From assembly GCF_026183895.1 (NCBI RefSeq), contig NZ_JAPFQI010000006.1, positions 1-35,581 on the forward strand: a DNA stretch of 35,581 nt. Reading direction: 5' to 3'. Within the stretch, counting starts at the first letter, position 1. Each line of letters opens with the position of its first letter. The notes below the pieces were generated by a model. That model was given only the letters and a program-made list of their open reading frames with translations, had not been told where the DNA came from and ran no database searches. Positions 8,327 through 15,509 of the stretch are shown piece after piece. The translations under genes and the position numbers were made by a program. Source of the stretch: Sabulicella glaciei (lineage in GTDB: Bacteria; Pseudomonadota; Alphaproteobacteria; Acetobacterales; Acetobacteraceae).

Positions 8327-8654
8327 TCAGCCTGGCGGCTTGTCCACCAGGATGCGGAGCGCCTGCACGCCCTCCGGCAGTTCGAGCAGGAACTCGGCGT
8401 CGCGCGGCAAATGGTGGATGCGCGTCGGGTCGCCGCCCGTGAAGCGCGCCATCGCCTCCACATCCTCCCAGAAGGAGATGGTGACGAACTCCGTCTCCGT
8501 CTCGCGATCCTCGCGGAGAAGCTGCACGCCCAGCGCCTTTTCCTCCAGCGGGCGGATGCCCACCTCGCGCAGATAGGGCTCGTAGGCATCGGCGCGGTCG
8601 CGCGCGGTGCGCCCGCGCCAGATGCGCGCGATCGATCGTCGCGCGCCCGCTCAC
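8327..8654 (-). pseudogene. Antibiotic-biosynthesis-monooxygenase (ABM)-like protein, frame broken by 4-base tandem duplication
   Basis: The readable frame encodes an ABM-like ferredoxin-fold protein of about 108 residues: IARIWRGRTA, DAYEPYLREVGI, LLREDRETETEFVTISFWEDVEAMARF, then HHLPRDAEFLL. No ATG, GTG or TTG precedes the conserved IARIWRGRT segment in frame. A GTG at 8654 overlaps the stop of the upstream oxidoreductase gene (GTGA), as other neighbours do, but reads out of frame. The tandem ATCGATCG at 8631-8638 explains this: removing one ATCG joins the GTG frame (V-S-G-R-A-T-I) directly to ARIWRG. I infer a 4-base duplication that disrupts the gene, or an assembly error. An alternative is initiation at the in-frame GTG at 8563, giving a truncated 78-residue product. 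The enzymatic role is unknown. Confidence 0.72.
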
Positions 8655-9853
8655 GGCGTCCCGACGCGAACCGTGCGGCCGGTCCGAGCCGCCTCGTAGA
8701 TCGCCTCCATGGCCAGCATGTCGCGCAGGCCCTCCTCGCCGGGGGTGCGCGGATCGCGATTCTCGCGCACGCATTCGGCCATGTGGTCCAGCCCCGCCGC
8801 GAACTGGTTGTTCATCGGAAGCAGCAGCTCCGCTTCCCGCTCGCCCTCGCGCGAGACCCACATGCGGCGCAGATCGTAATCCGTCGCGGGGTCCATGCGC
8901 AGCGCCGCGTCGGTGCCCAGCACGGAAAGGCGCTTCGTCTCGAAATAGCTGTAGGAGGTGGAACCGTTGCAGAGCAGGCCGGAGGGCATGCGGAACTGCC
9001 AAGTGGTGCGGTCCTCCACCTCGCGGAAGCGCGGGTCGTCGGGGTCGCTCTGCGTCATCGCCATCACCTCCTCCGGCTCCTCGCCCGACAGGTAGCGCAT
9101 GGCGTTCACCGCATAGATGCCGACGTCGAAGAGTGAGCCGCCGCCGGCCAGGGCGCGCTGGAGGCGCCACTGGTCCGCCGGCTCTTCCGGCTTCGCAGGG
9201 CGGCCGTGGTCGGAGGTGATGAGGCGCAACTTGCCCAGCTCCCCTTCCCGGATCATCTCGATCGCCTTGCGGTTGAAGGTCTCGTACTGCGCGCGATAGG
9301 CGACCATCAGCTTGCGTCCCGCCGCGCGCCCGGCGGCGATCATCTCCCGCGCCTCGGCGGAGGAGACGGCCATGGGCTTCTCGCACAGCACGTGCTTGCC
9401 GGCGCGGAAGGCGCGCTGCGTGTACTCGGCGTGCAGCGCGTTGGGCAGGATGACGTAGACCACCTGGATGGCGGGGTCGTCGGCGATGCGGTCGTAATTC
9501 GCATAGTCGTGGATGCCGCTTTCCGGCACGCCGTATTGCCGCGCCACCTCCCGCGCCTTGGCGGCGTCGCCGCTGACGAGGGAGACGAGCTTCGCTTGCC
9601 GGCAGAAGGCAAAGGAGGGCAGGATCTGGTTCAGCGCGAACTTGCCCAGTCCCACCACGGCGAAGCCCACCCGCTCCTCAGGCGACAGTGGGGCCTCGCG
9701 CTCCAGCTTCGGCATGGGGCGGCCAATGGCGCGCACGGGCGCGGGATCACCCTGCTGCGCCGCCGCCGAGCCCGACGCGGCGATCAGACCCGCGCCGGTG
9801 CCGCGGATCAGGCCGCGGCGCGGCATGGAGAAGGATGACATTGGCTGCGGCAT
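8651..9853 (-). CDS. Tat-exported Gfo/Idh/MocA oxidoreductase, glucose-fructose oxidoreductase-like
   Basis: The 400-residue protein opens with a Tat-type signal (MPRRGLIRGTGAGLIA with R12-R13, then an A-A-A-Q cleavage region), so export of a folded, cofactor-loaded enzyme to the periplasm is expected. After a linker with GRPMP comes the Rossmann fold (FAVVGLGKFALNQILP), SLVSGD, VYVILPNALHAEY, the catalytic motif CEKPMA (about 157-162) and QWRLQRALAGGGSLFDVGIY. These blocks closely resemble Zymomonas glucose-fructose oxidoreductase, which binds NADP tightly and couples glucose oxidation to fructose reduction. The actual sugar is unknown. The ATG at 9853 has GAGGAG seven bases upstream; the further start at 9883 is less likely. 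It lies 59 bp after arfB on the same strand and overlaps the ABM-like gene by 4 bp. Confidence 0.9.
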   Translation of the reverse strand: MPQPMSSFSMPRRGLIRGTGAGLIAASGSAAAQQGDPAPVRAIGRPMPKLEREAPLSPEERVGFAVVGLGKFALNQILPSFAFCRQAKLVSLVSGDAAKAREVARQYGVPESGIHDYANYDRIADDPAIQVVYVILPNALHAEYTQRAFRAGKHVLCEKPMAVSSAEAREMIAAGRAAGRKLMVAYRAQYETFNRKAIEMIREGELGKLRLITSDHGRPAKPEEPADQWRLQRALAGGGSLFDVGIYAVNAMRYLSGEEPEEVMAMTQSDPDDPRFREVEDRTTWQFRMPSGLLCNGSTSYSYFETKRLSVLGTDAALRMDPATDYDLRRMWVSREGEREAELLLPMNNQFAAGLDHMAECVRENRDPRTPGEEGLRDMLAMEAIYEAARTGRTVRVGTP

Positions 9854-9912
9854 GGCGGGCTCCTCGGGCAACGGGGAGCGCAACGCGACGCGGAGTGGGT
9901 GGTTCCGGCTTC

Positions 9913-10311
9913 CTATTCGGACAGGGGCTTGCCGCGCAGCGCCTTGGTGGTGCCGCGCTTCGTCTTGCTATCCATGCGGCGAAGCTGGGAGCCGCGCGTG
10001 GGCTTGGTCGGCCGGCGCTTGGGCGGGGGCGGCTTGCTCGCCTCCGCCAGCAACTCGGTCAGCCGCGCCATCGCATCCTCGCGGTTCCGCTCGCGGGTGC
10101 GGTGGGCCTGGGCGGTGATGACCACCACCCCGTCCTTGGTCATGCGACGCCCGGCAAGGGTGCGCAGCCGCAGCCAGACCCGCTCGGAGAGCCCCGCCTC
10201 CGCTGCACGGAAGCGGAGCTGCACGGCGGTTTCCAGCTTGTTGACGTTCTGCCCGCCCGGGCCGGAGGCGCGCAGGAAGTCCTCCTCGAGGAGGGCGGGG
10301 TCGGGCGTCAC
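9913..10311 (-). CDS. arfB: Alternative ribosome-rescue factor B (peptidyl-tRNA hydrolase, GGQ protein)
   Basis: ArfB enters ribosomes stalled on mRNAs without a stop codon and hydrolyses the peptidyl-tRNA. The 132-residue protein has the release-factor catalytic motif SGPGGQNVNK (GGQ at 19-21), the class-I RF core (AVQLRF, LAGRRMTKDGVVVITAQ, HRTRERNREDAM) and a basic C-terminal tail (KRRPTKPTRGSQ, SKTKRGTT) that lies in the empty mRNA channel in characterised ArfB. The start is GTG 10311, overlapping the tctC stop (GTGA). Upstream residues in the same frame belong to no conserved domain and lie inside tctC. Co-transcription with a transport receptor gene looks incidental. Confidence 0.94.
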   Translation of the reverse strand: MTPDPALLEEDFLRASGPGGQNVNKLETAVQLRFRAAEAGLSERVWLRLRTLAGRRMTKDGVVVITAQAHRTRERNREDAMARLTELLAEASKPPPPKRRPTKPTRGSQLRRMDSKTKRGTTKALRGKPLSE

Positions 10312-11246
10312 TCGCGCACGATGCCCAGTTCGCGCAGCAGCGCCTGGTTCGTGCGCGCCTCCGAAAGGAAGCGGTCGCGCAGGGCGTTGCCGGGCAGGAA
10401 GGAGGGGACGCCGTTCAGCCGCTCCGCCGCGGCGCGGTAGCCTTCCGATCGCACCGCACGCTCGCAAGCGCGCTCGATCGTCTCGGCGATGTTGTCCGGC
10501 AGGCCGGCGGGGGCGAGGAGGCCGCCATAGGTGGTGCCCGCCATGGGGTAGCCCAGCTCGCCCGTGCTCGGCACGTCGGGCAGGGCGGGCATGCGGCGGT
10601 CACCCAGCACGGCGATGACGGGCAGGCCGGTGGCGGCGGGGATCGCCGCGCTTTCGATGAACATCATGATCTGCCCGCCCAGCGCCGCCTGCGCGATCGG
10701 CCCCGCGCCCGCGAAGGGCACGTTCAGCCCCGACACGCCCGCCGCGCGCAGCAATTGCGCGGTGAGGATGTGCTGCGTGCTGCCCACGCCCGGGATGCCG
10801 TAGACCAGCGCCTCGGGCCCCGTGCGCGCATGGGCGATCATGCCGCGGAATTCGCGGAAGGGCGCGTTGCGCGCCAGGATCACCACCTGTGGGTTGTCGT
10901 AGACCAGGCACAGGAAGCGGAAGCTTTCCGGGTTGTAGGCGGCATTCTGCAGGTAGGGCTGCGTGGTGATGGCGTTGTTGGGCGAGATGCCGATCGTGTA
11001 GCCATCTGGCCGCGCGCGGGCGAGTTCGGAATTGCCGATCGCCCCGGCCGCGCCGCCGCGATTCACCGCAACCACCGGCTGGCCCAGCTCCCGCGTCAGC
11101 TCGGCCTGGATGGCGCGGGCCATCAGGTCGGTGTTGCCGCCAGGCGGAAAGGGAATGATGAGCTGGACGGGCCGGCTCGGATACGCCTCCTGCGCCAGGG
11201 CGGGGCCGGCGAAGAGTATGGCGAGCATCAGCGCGAAGCGGCGCAT
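10308..11246 (-). CDS. TctC/Bug-type tripartite tricarboxylate transporter substrate-binding protein
   Basis: The 312-residue protein is a periplasmic solute receptor of the Bug (TctC) family. It has a signal peptide (MRRFALMLAILFAGPALAQ), then YPSRPVQLIIPFPPGGNTDLMAR, GQPVVAVNRGGAAGAIG, RARPDGYTIG, a central YGIPGVGSTQHI, and the C-terminal LAPAGLP segment typical of the family. GGGAGG stands about 9 bases before the ATG. These receptors bind carboxylates and other small organic acids; Roseomonas-like genomes carry large numbers without adjacent TctA/TctB membrane genes, as here. It sits 33 bp after eutC and may bind a substrate or product of this operon, but the ligand is not predictable. 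Confidence 0.94.
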   Translation of the reverse strand: MRRFALMLAILFAGPALAQEAYPSRPVQLIIPFPPGGNTDLMARAIQAELTRELGQPVVAVNRGGAAGAIGNSELARARPDGYTIGISPNNAITTQPYLQNAAYNPESFRFLCLVYDNPQVVILARNAPFREFRGMIAHARTGPEALVYGIPGVGSTQHILTAQLLRAAGVSGLNVPFAGAGPIAQAALGGQIMMFIESAAIPAATGLPVIAVLGDRRMPALPDVPSTGELGYPMAGTTYGGLLAPAGLPDNIAETIERACERAVRSEGYRAAAERLNGVPSFLPGNALRDRFLSEARTNQALLRELGIVRE

Positions 11247-11279
11247 GGCGGTATCCTCCCTCTGGATGTTGCGCGGAGC

Positions 11280-11975
11280 CTAGACCGCCGGGTCCGGCGG
11301 AGGCAAAGCCCCTGCGGGCATCTCGTCCTTCAGCGCGATGCCGGTGGCGCCCAGCGCGCGTGCCTCGCGCAGGAGCCAGTGCAGCTTGGTCGCCGCCTCG
11401 GCGTGGGACAGGCCGCCGGGGCGGATGTTGCTGATGCAGTTGCGCTCCGCGTCGGTGCGGCCCGGGCGCGGCGCCCAGGTGAGGTAGAGCCCGACGCTGT
11501 CCTGCGCCGACAGTCCCGGCCGCTCGCCGATCAGCACCACCACTGCCTCGGCGCCGGTGGCGGCGCCGATCGCGTCGCCCAGCGCGACGCGGGCCTGCAG
11601 CGCCACCACGACGGGCCAGGGGGCACTGAAGGCTTGCAGCAGCGAGGCCGCCTGCGCCTGCACCCCGGCGGCGCAGAGCCCGTCCGCCACGACGACCACG
11701 ACGCCGCCGCTGCGCGGCAGCAGCGCCGCATCCTCCGCCCGCAGCCGCCGACCCAGGTCGGGGCGCAGGAGGTATTCGCGCCGGTCGCGCGCCTCGCTCC
11801 GCACCACGGGGGCGGAAAACCCCAGCGCCGCCGGGTCCAGCGCCGACCACACGGCGTCGCGCGCCGCCGCGTGGGCTTCCTGGAAATCCAGCCACACCCC
11901 GGTGGGCTGCGCGTCGCCCACGCGGCCCAGTCCGACCCGCGCGGCGGTGAAGCGGCGAAGCTGTGCGGGCAGCAT
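11280..11975 (-). CDS. eutC: Ethanolamine ammonia-lyase small subunit
   Basis: EutC is the small subunit of adenosylcobalamin-dependent ethanolamine ammonia-lyase, which turns ethanolamine into acetaldehyde and ammonia. Recognisable blocks are FTAARVGLGRVG, DFQEAHAAARDAVW, VRSEARDRREYLLRPDLGR, VVVVADGLCAAG, VVLIGERPGLSAQDSVGLYL and DAERNCISNIRPGGL. At 231 residues it is shorter than E. coli EutC (about 295), lacking much of the N-terminal extension, as is usual in species without microcompartment-type eut operons. Its ATG shares one base with the eutB stop (TGATG). No eutA reactivase, aldehyde dehydrogenase or shell-protein gene is adjacent. Confidence 0.95.
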   Translation of the reverse strand: MLPAQLRRFTAARVGLGRVGDAQPTGVWLDFQEAHAAARDAVWSALDPAALGFSAPVVRSEARDRREYLLRPDLGRRLRAEDAALLPRSGGVVVVVADGLCAAGVQAQAASLLQAFSAPWPVVVALQARVALGDAIGAATGAEAVVVLIGERPGLSAQDSVGLYLTWAPRPGRTDAERNCISNIRPGGLSHAEAATKLHWLLREARALGATGIALKDEMPAGALPPPDPAV

Positions 11976-13336
11976 CAGGACAGGCCGAGCAGCGCGGGCG
12001 ACAGCGCGCCGGGAATGCGCGCCCCTTCGCCGATGCCCGCGCGCTCCAGCCAGGCGGCGAATTCTGGTGCCGGGCGGCGGTCCAGCAGGCGCCGCGCGGT
12101 CAGCGCGTCGTGGAAGGAGGTGGACTGGTAGGCCAGCATCACGTCATCCGCCCCTGGCACGCCCATCACGTAGTTCACCCCCGCGAGGCCGAGGCACAGG
12201 AGCAGCGCGTCCATGTCGTCCGCATCGGCCTCGGCGTGGTTGGTGTGGCAGATATCCACCCCCATCGGCAGGCCCAGCAGCTTGCCGCAGAAATGGTCCT
12301 CCAGCCCCGCGCGGAGGATTTGCTTGCCGTCGAACAGGTATTCCGGCCCGATGAAGCCGACGACGCTGTTGACCAGCAACGGATCGAAGCGCCGCGCCAC
12401 CGCGTAGGCGCGCGCCTCCACCGTCTGCTGGTCCACTCCGCCATGCGCCTCGGCGGAAAGCGCGCTGCCCTGGCCGGTCTCGAAATACATCACGTTGCTG
12501 CCCACCGTGCCCCGACCGAGCGCTAGCGCCGCCTCCTGCGCCTCCTCCAGCAGGGCGAGGGAGATGCCGAAGCTTTCGTTGGTGCGCTGCGTGCCGCCGA
12601 TGCTTTGGAAGACGAGGTCCACCGGCGCGCCGCGCTCCATGGCGATGAGCGTGGTGGAAACGTGAGACAGCACGCAGCCCTGGGTGGGGATGCTGAAGCG
12701 TGTCCGCACCTCCTCCAGCAGGTCTAGCAGGCGCAGCACGGATTCAACGTTGTCGGTGGCGGGATTGATGCCGATGCAGGCGTCGCCCGCGCCGAGCAGA
12801 AGCCCGTCCAGGATGGCGGCGGCGATGCCGCGTGGGTCGTCCGTCGGGTGGTTGGGCTGCAGCCGCACCGACAGCGTGCCCTCCGTGCCCAGCGTGTTGT
12901 GCAGGCGCGTTTCCACCCGGCATTTCGCCGCGACGGAAACAAGGTCCGCGTTGCGCATGATCTTGGACACGGCGGCCGCCATCTCCGGCGAGATGCCCCG
13001 TCGGATCGCAGCGAGCTCGGCGGGCGCGGCCGCAAGCAGCCAGTCGCGGAATCCGCCCACGGTCAGCACCGCGACGGGGGCGAAGGCCGCCGCATCGTGA
13101 TCCTCCAGGATGAGGCGGGACACGTCGTCCTCCTCCGGCGGGATGACGGGCTCGGCCAGGATGCGGCGCAGCGGCAGGTCGGCCAGGGCGCGCTGGGCCG
13201 CCACGCGCTCCTCCGCGGAAGCGGCCGCTATCCCGGCCAGCGCGTCGCCGGAGCGGAAGGGGCTGGCGCGCGCCAGCAAAGTCCGCAGGTCGGGGAAGAC
13301 GTGGGTGGTGCCACGGATCGCGTGCCGGAACGCCAT
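11975..13336 (-). CDS. eutB: Ethanolamine ammonia-lyase large subunit
   Basis: EutB is the catalytic TIM-barrel subunit that binds ethanolamine and, with EutC, adenosylcobalamin. At 453 residues it has the usual length. Visible blocks are FRHAIRGTTHVFPDL, EPVIPPEEDDVSRLI, RVETRLHNTLGTEGTLSVR, LQPNHPTDDPRG, GDACIGINPATDN, the strand QGCVLSHVSTT, FQSIGGTQRTNESFG, YFETGQGSALSA, VVGFIGPEYL and VDICHTNHAEAD. The ATG at 13336 has an AAGG site 8 bases upstream; an earlier in-frame start would only add unconserved residues. It begins a long minus-strand run with eutC, tctC, arfB and the oxidoreductase, and diverges from the ThDP-decarboxylase genes with a 62-bp spacer holding an inverted repeat. B12 dependence links it functionally to the riboswitch-controlled btuB-like gene at 28-30 kb. 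Confidence 0.97.
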   Translation of the reverse strand: MAFRHAIRGTTHVFPDLRTLLARASPFRSGDALAGIAAASAEERVAAQRALADLPLRRILAEPVIPPEEDDVSRLILEDHDAAAFAPVAVLTVGGFRDWLLAAAPAELAAIRRGISPEMAAAVSKIMRNADLVSVAAKCRVETRLHNTLGTEGTLSVRLQPNHPTDDPRGIAAAILDGLLLGAGDACIGINPATDNVESVLRLLDLLEEVRTRFSIPTQGCVLSHVSTTLIAMERGAPVDLVFQSIGGTQRTNESFGISLALLEEAQEAALALGRGTVGSNVMYFETGQGSALSAEAHGGVDQQTVEARAYAVARRFDPLLVNSVVGFIGPEYLFDGKQILRAGLEDHFCGKLLGLPMGVDICHTNHAEADADDMDALLLCLGLAGVNYVMGVPGADDVMLAYQSTSFHDALTARRLLDRRPAPEFAAWLERAGIGEGARIPGALSPALLGLS

Positions 13337-13353
13337 GCCCCCGCCTTGCCAGA

Positions 13354-13371
13354 TTCCGCGACCGGGCGGAA
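13354..13371. promoter_or_regulatory. 6-bp inverted repeat in the eutB / decarboxylase divergent spacer
   Basis: TTCCGC and GCGGAA are exact reverse complements with a 6-base spacer, 17 bases upstream of eutB and 27 upstream of the plus-strand decarboxylase gene. The position fits an operator serving both promoters. Six-base arms can arise by chance in GC-rich DNA, so this is only a candidate. Confidence 0.28.
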
Positions 13372-13398
13372 ACTCTTTCGCGAACAAGGGAACGACCG

Positions 13399-13935
13399 AT
13401 GGAATCCGCACCGGCGGCAACGGCCGACTGGCCCGACCAGATCTATGACCTGCTGAAGCGCTATGACATCCGGCAGGTGGCGCTGGTGCCCGATGCGGGC
13501 CATGCGCGGCTGATCCGCCGCTGCCTCGCCGACAACGACCTGCGCGTCGTGACCTGCACGACGGAGGAGGAAGGGGTGGCCCTGATGCAGGGCGCGTGGC
13601 TGGGCGGGCAGCGCTCCGTCCTGCTGATGCAGTCCTCGGGCGTCGGCAACTGCATCAACATGCTGTCGCTCGGCACTATCCATCGCTGCCCGATGCCCAT
13701 GCTGGTGACGATGCGCGGCGATTTCGGCGAGTTCAACCCGGCACAGATCCCCATGGGTCAGGCCACCCAGGCGACGCTGGAGGCGATGGGCACCATCGTC
13801 CACCGCGCCGACACGGACGCGGACCTGCTGCCCACCGTCGAGGCCACGCTGAAGCTCGCCTTCAACACCTTCCGCCCGACCGCGACGCTGATCGGCCAGC
13901 GCCTGCTCGGCGCCAAGACCTTCGGGAAGGACTGA
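13399..13935 (+). CDS. ThDP-dependent decarboxylase, alpha (PYR) subunit; sulfopyruvate/phosphonopyruvate decarboxylase type
   Basis: The 178-residue protein resembles ComD, the PYR-domain subunit of two-part sulfopyruvate decarboxylase. The pattern is an N-terminal helix (IYDLLKRYDIRQVALVPDAGHA), VVTCTTEEEGVALMQGAWLGG with the PYR-domain glutamate that activates ThDP, SVLLMQSSGVGNCINMLS, and RCPMPMLVTMRGDFGEFNP followed by PMGQAT. With the next gene it should form a heteromeric enzyme that decarboxylates a 2-oxoacid to an aldehyde in the cytoplasm. Known ComDE acts on sulfopyruvate and related enzymes on phosphonopyruvate; the substrate here is not shown by the sequence. The ATG at 13399 is the first start in the frame after the spacer. 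The beta subunit starts 3 bp after its stop. Confidence 0.85.
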   Translation: MESAPAATADWPDQIYDLLKRYDIRQVALVPDAGHARLIRRCLADNDLRVVTCTTEEEGVALMQGAWLGGQRSVLLMQSSGVGNCINMLSLGTIHRCPMPMLVTMRGDFGEFNPAQIPMGQATQATLEAMGTIVHRADTDADLLPTVEATLKLAFNTFRPTATLIGQRLLGAKTFGKD

Positions 13936-13938
13936 GGG

Positions 13939-14520
13939 ATGCTCGACCGACGCGAACTCTGCGCCGCCGTGCTCCAGGACCGCGGCGACCTCTTGGTGGT
14001 CGCCGGGCTCGGCGCCTCCGCCTGGGACATCACGGCCATCGGCGACACGCCGGCCAACTTTCCGCTCTGGGGCGGGATGGGCGGCGCGGTGATGATCGGG
14101 CTCGGCCTGGCGCTGGCGCAGCCGGACAGGCCGGTGCTGGTGATCACCGGCGATGGCGAGATGCTGATGGGCGTGGGCGCGCTGGCGACGATCGCGCACC
14201 AGGCGCCGCGCAACCTCGCCATCCTCGTTCAGGACAACGAGCACTACAGCGAGACGGGCGGCCAGCAGACCGCGACGCGCCACGGCACCGACCTTGCCGT
14301 GATGGCGGAGGGCGCCGGAATCAAGCGGACGCAACGCATCGCCTCGCTGGCGGATGCGGCGAAATTCCGCGACGCGGTGCATGCCAAGGAGGGGCCGGTC
14401 TTCGCCCTCGCCAAGATCGAGGCGAAGAACCTTCCCCTCGTCCTGCCGCCGCGCGAGGGCGCCATCCTCCAGGCTCGCATGCGCGAGCACCTTCTCGGCC
14501 CCGCCGCCCATCTCGCCTAA
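13939..14520 (+). CDS. ThDP-dependent decarboxylase, beta (PP) subunit; sulfopyruvate/phosphonopyruvate decarboxylase type
   Basis: This 193-residue protein is the pyrophosphate-binding partner of the preceding gene. It shows the ThDP/Mg motif beginning GDGEMLMG (71-78) and ending DN (99-100), preceded by FPLWGGMGGAVMIGLGLALA and followed by EHYSETGGQQTAT, which parallels the ComE pattern of DN followed by STGGQPT. C-terminal KEGPVFALAKIEAKN completes the domain. The split PYR/PP arrangement at this size is characteristic of ComD/ComE and phosphonopyruvate decarboxylase-type enzymes rather than of full-length acetolactate synthase-like proteins. GGAAGGACTGAGG just ahead of the ATG serves as ribosome-binding region. 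A dehydrogenase gene follows 14 bp later, so a shared operon is likely. Confidence 0.86.
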   Translation: MLDRRELCAAVLQDRGDLLVVAGLGASAWDITAIGDTPANFPLWGGMGGAVMIGLGLALAQPDRPVLVITGDGEMLMGVGALATIAHQAPRNLAILVQDNEHYSETGGQQTATRHGTDLAVMAEGAGIKRTQRIASLADAAKFRDAVHAKEGPVFALAKIEAKNLPLVLPPREGAILQARMREHLLGPAAHLA

Positions 14521-14534
14521 GGAAGACAAGACCC

Positions 14535-15509
14535 ATGCCCCACGTCGCGCTTCTCCGCTCCCTCCATCCCGACGCGGAGGCCCGGCTGCGCGCCGAGCCC
14601 GGCTTCACGGTCGAGGTGGTGCACAACCCGGTGGGCGACGAGCTGCGCGACGCGATGACCCGCGCCGAAGCGGTGGTCGTCCGCGCCACGCCGATCAACG
14701 CGGAGTTCCTGGGTTTCTCGCCCAAGCTGTCCATCGTGGCGCGGCACGGCGTCGGCTATGACGCGGTGGACGTGCCGGAGCTGACCAAGCGCGGCATTCC
14801 GCTGACCGTGACCGCAGACGCCAACGCGCTGTCGGTGGCAGAGCACGCGCTGATGCTCATGCTCACCATCGCCAAGCAGATCAAGGTGTTCGACGAGAAC
14901 ACCCGCGCCTTCAAGTGGAGCACGACCGACGCGCCGACCGCCTATGATCTGTCGGGCATGACGGTGCTGGTGGTGGGCTTCGGCCGTATCGGCGGGCGCG
15001 TCGCGCGGCTGTGCCACGCCTTCGGCATGGACGTGCTGGTCTGCGACCCCAACGTGCCGATGAACACGGTGAAAGGTGCCGGCTTCCGCTACGCCAAGAC
15101 GCTGGAGGAAGGGCTGGCCGAGGCCGACTGGGTCACCATGCACTGCCCCTCCAACGCCGAGAATCGCGGCATGGTGAATGCCGAGTTCCTGGGTGCGATG
15201 AAGCCCGGCGCGCGCCTGATCAACACCGCGCGCGGCACGCTGGTGCAGGAGGCGGCGCTGGCTTCGGCGCTGAAGTCCGGCCACGTCGCCGCCGCCGGTC
15301 TGGACGTGTTCTGGGAGGAGCCGGTGGCGAAGAGCAACCCGCTGCTGGGCGCGCCCAACGTGGTGATGACGCCGCACAGCGCCGCCGGCACGGTGCAGGG
15401 CATGCGCCGCATGGGACTTTCCGCCGTGTCCTCCATCATCGGCCACTTCAAGGGCGAGGTGGACCCGGACATGGTGATCAACAAAGAAGTGCTGCGGCTC
15501 AACCGATGA
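14535..15509 (+). CDS. D-2-hydroxyacid dehydrogenase family protein
   Basis: The 324-residue protein belongs to the D-isomer-specific 2-hydroxyacid dehydrogenases, which interconvert a 2-hydroxyacid and a 2-oxoacid with NAD(P). The N-terminal substrate domain has VVVRATPINAEFL and IVARHGVGYDAVDV. The Rossmann domain has VVGFGRIGGRVAR with GxGxxG at 148-153, and the catalytic triad appears as R233 in NTARGTLV, E262 in FWEEPV and H281 in TPHSAAGT. A GGAAG site precedes the ATG at 14535. Because it lies directly after a 2-oxoacid decarboxylase, the simplest reading is that it makes or drains that enzyme's 2-oxoacid (inference). (S)-Sulfolactate dehydrogenases also belong to this family, but nothing here proves that substrate. 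Its stop overlaps the next gene's start (ATGA). Confidence 0.93.
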   Translation: MPHVALLRSLHPDAEARLRAEPGFTVEVVHNPVGDELRDAMTRAEAVVVRATPINAEFLGFSPKLSIVARHGVGYDAVDVPELTKRGIPLTVTADANALSVAEHALMLMLTIAKQIKVFDENTRAFKWSTTDAPTAYDLSGMTVLVVGFGRIGGRVARLCHAFGMDVLVCDPNVPMNTVKGAGFRYAKTLEEGLAEADWVTMHCPSNAENRGMVNAEFLGAMKPGARLINTARGTLVQEAALASALKSGHVAAAGLDVFWEEPVAKSNPLLGAPNVVMTPHSAAGTVQGMRRMGLSAVSSIIGHFKGEVDPDMVINKEVLRLNR

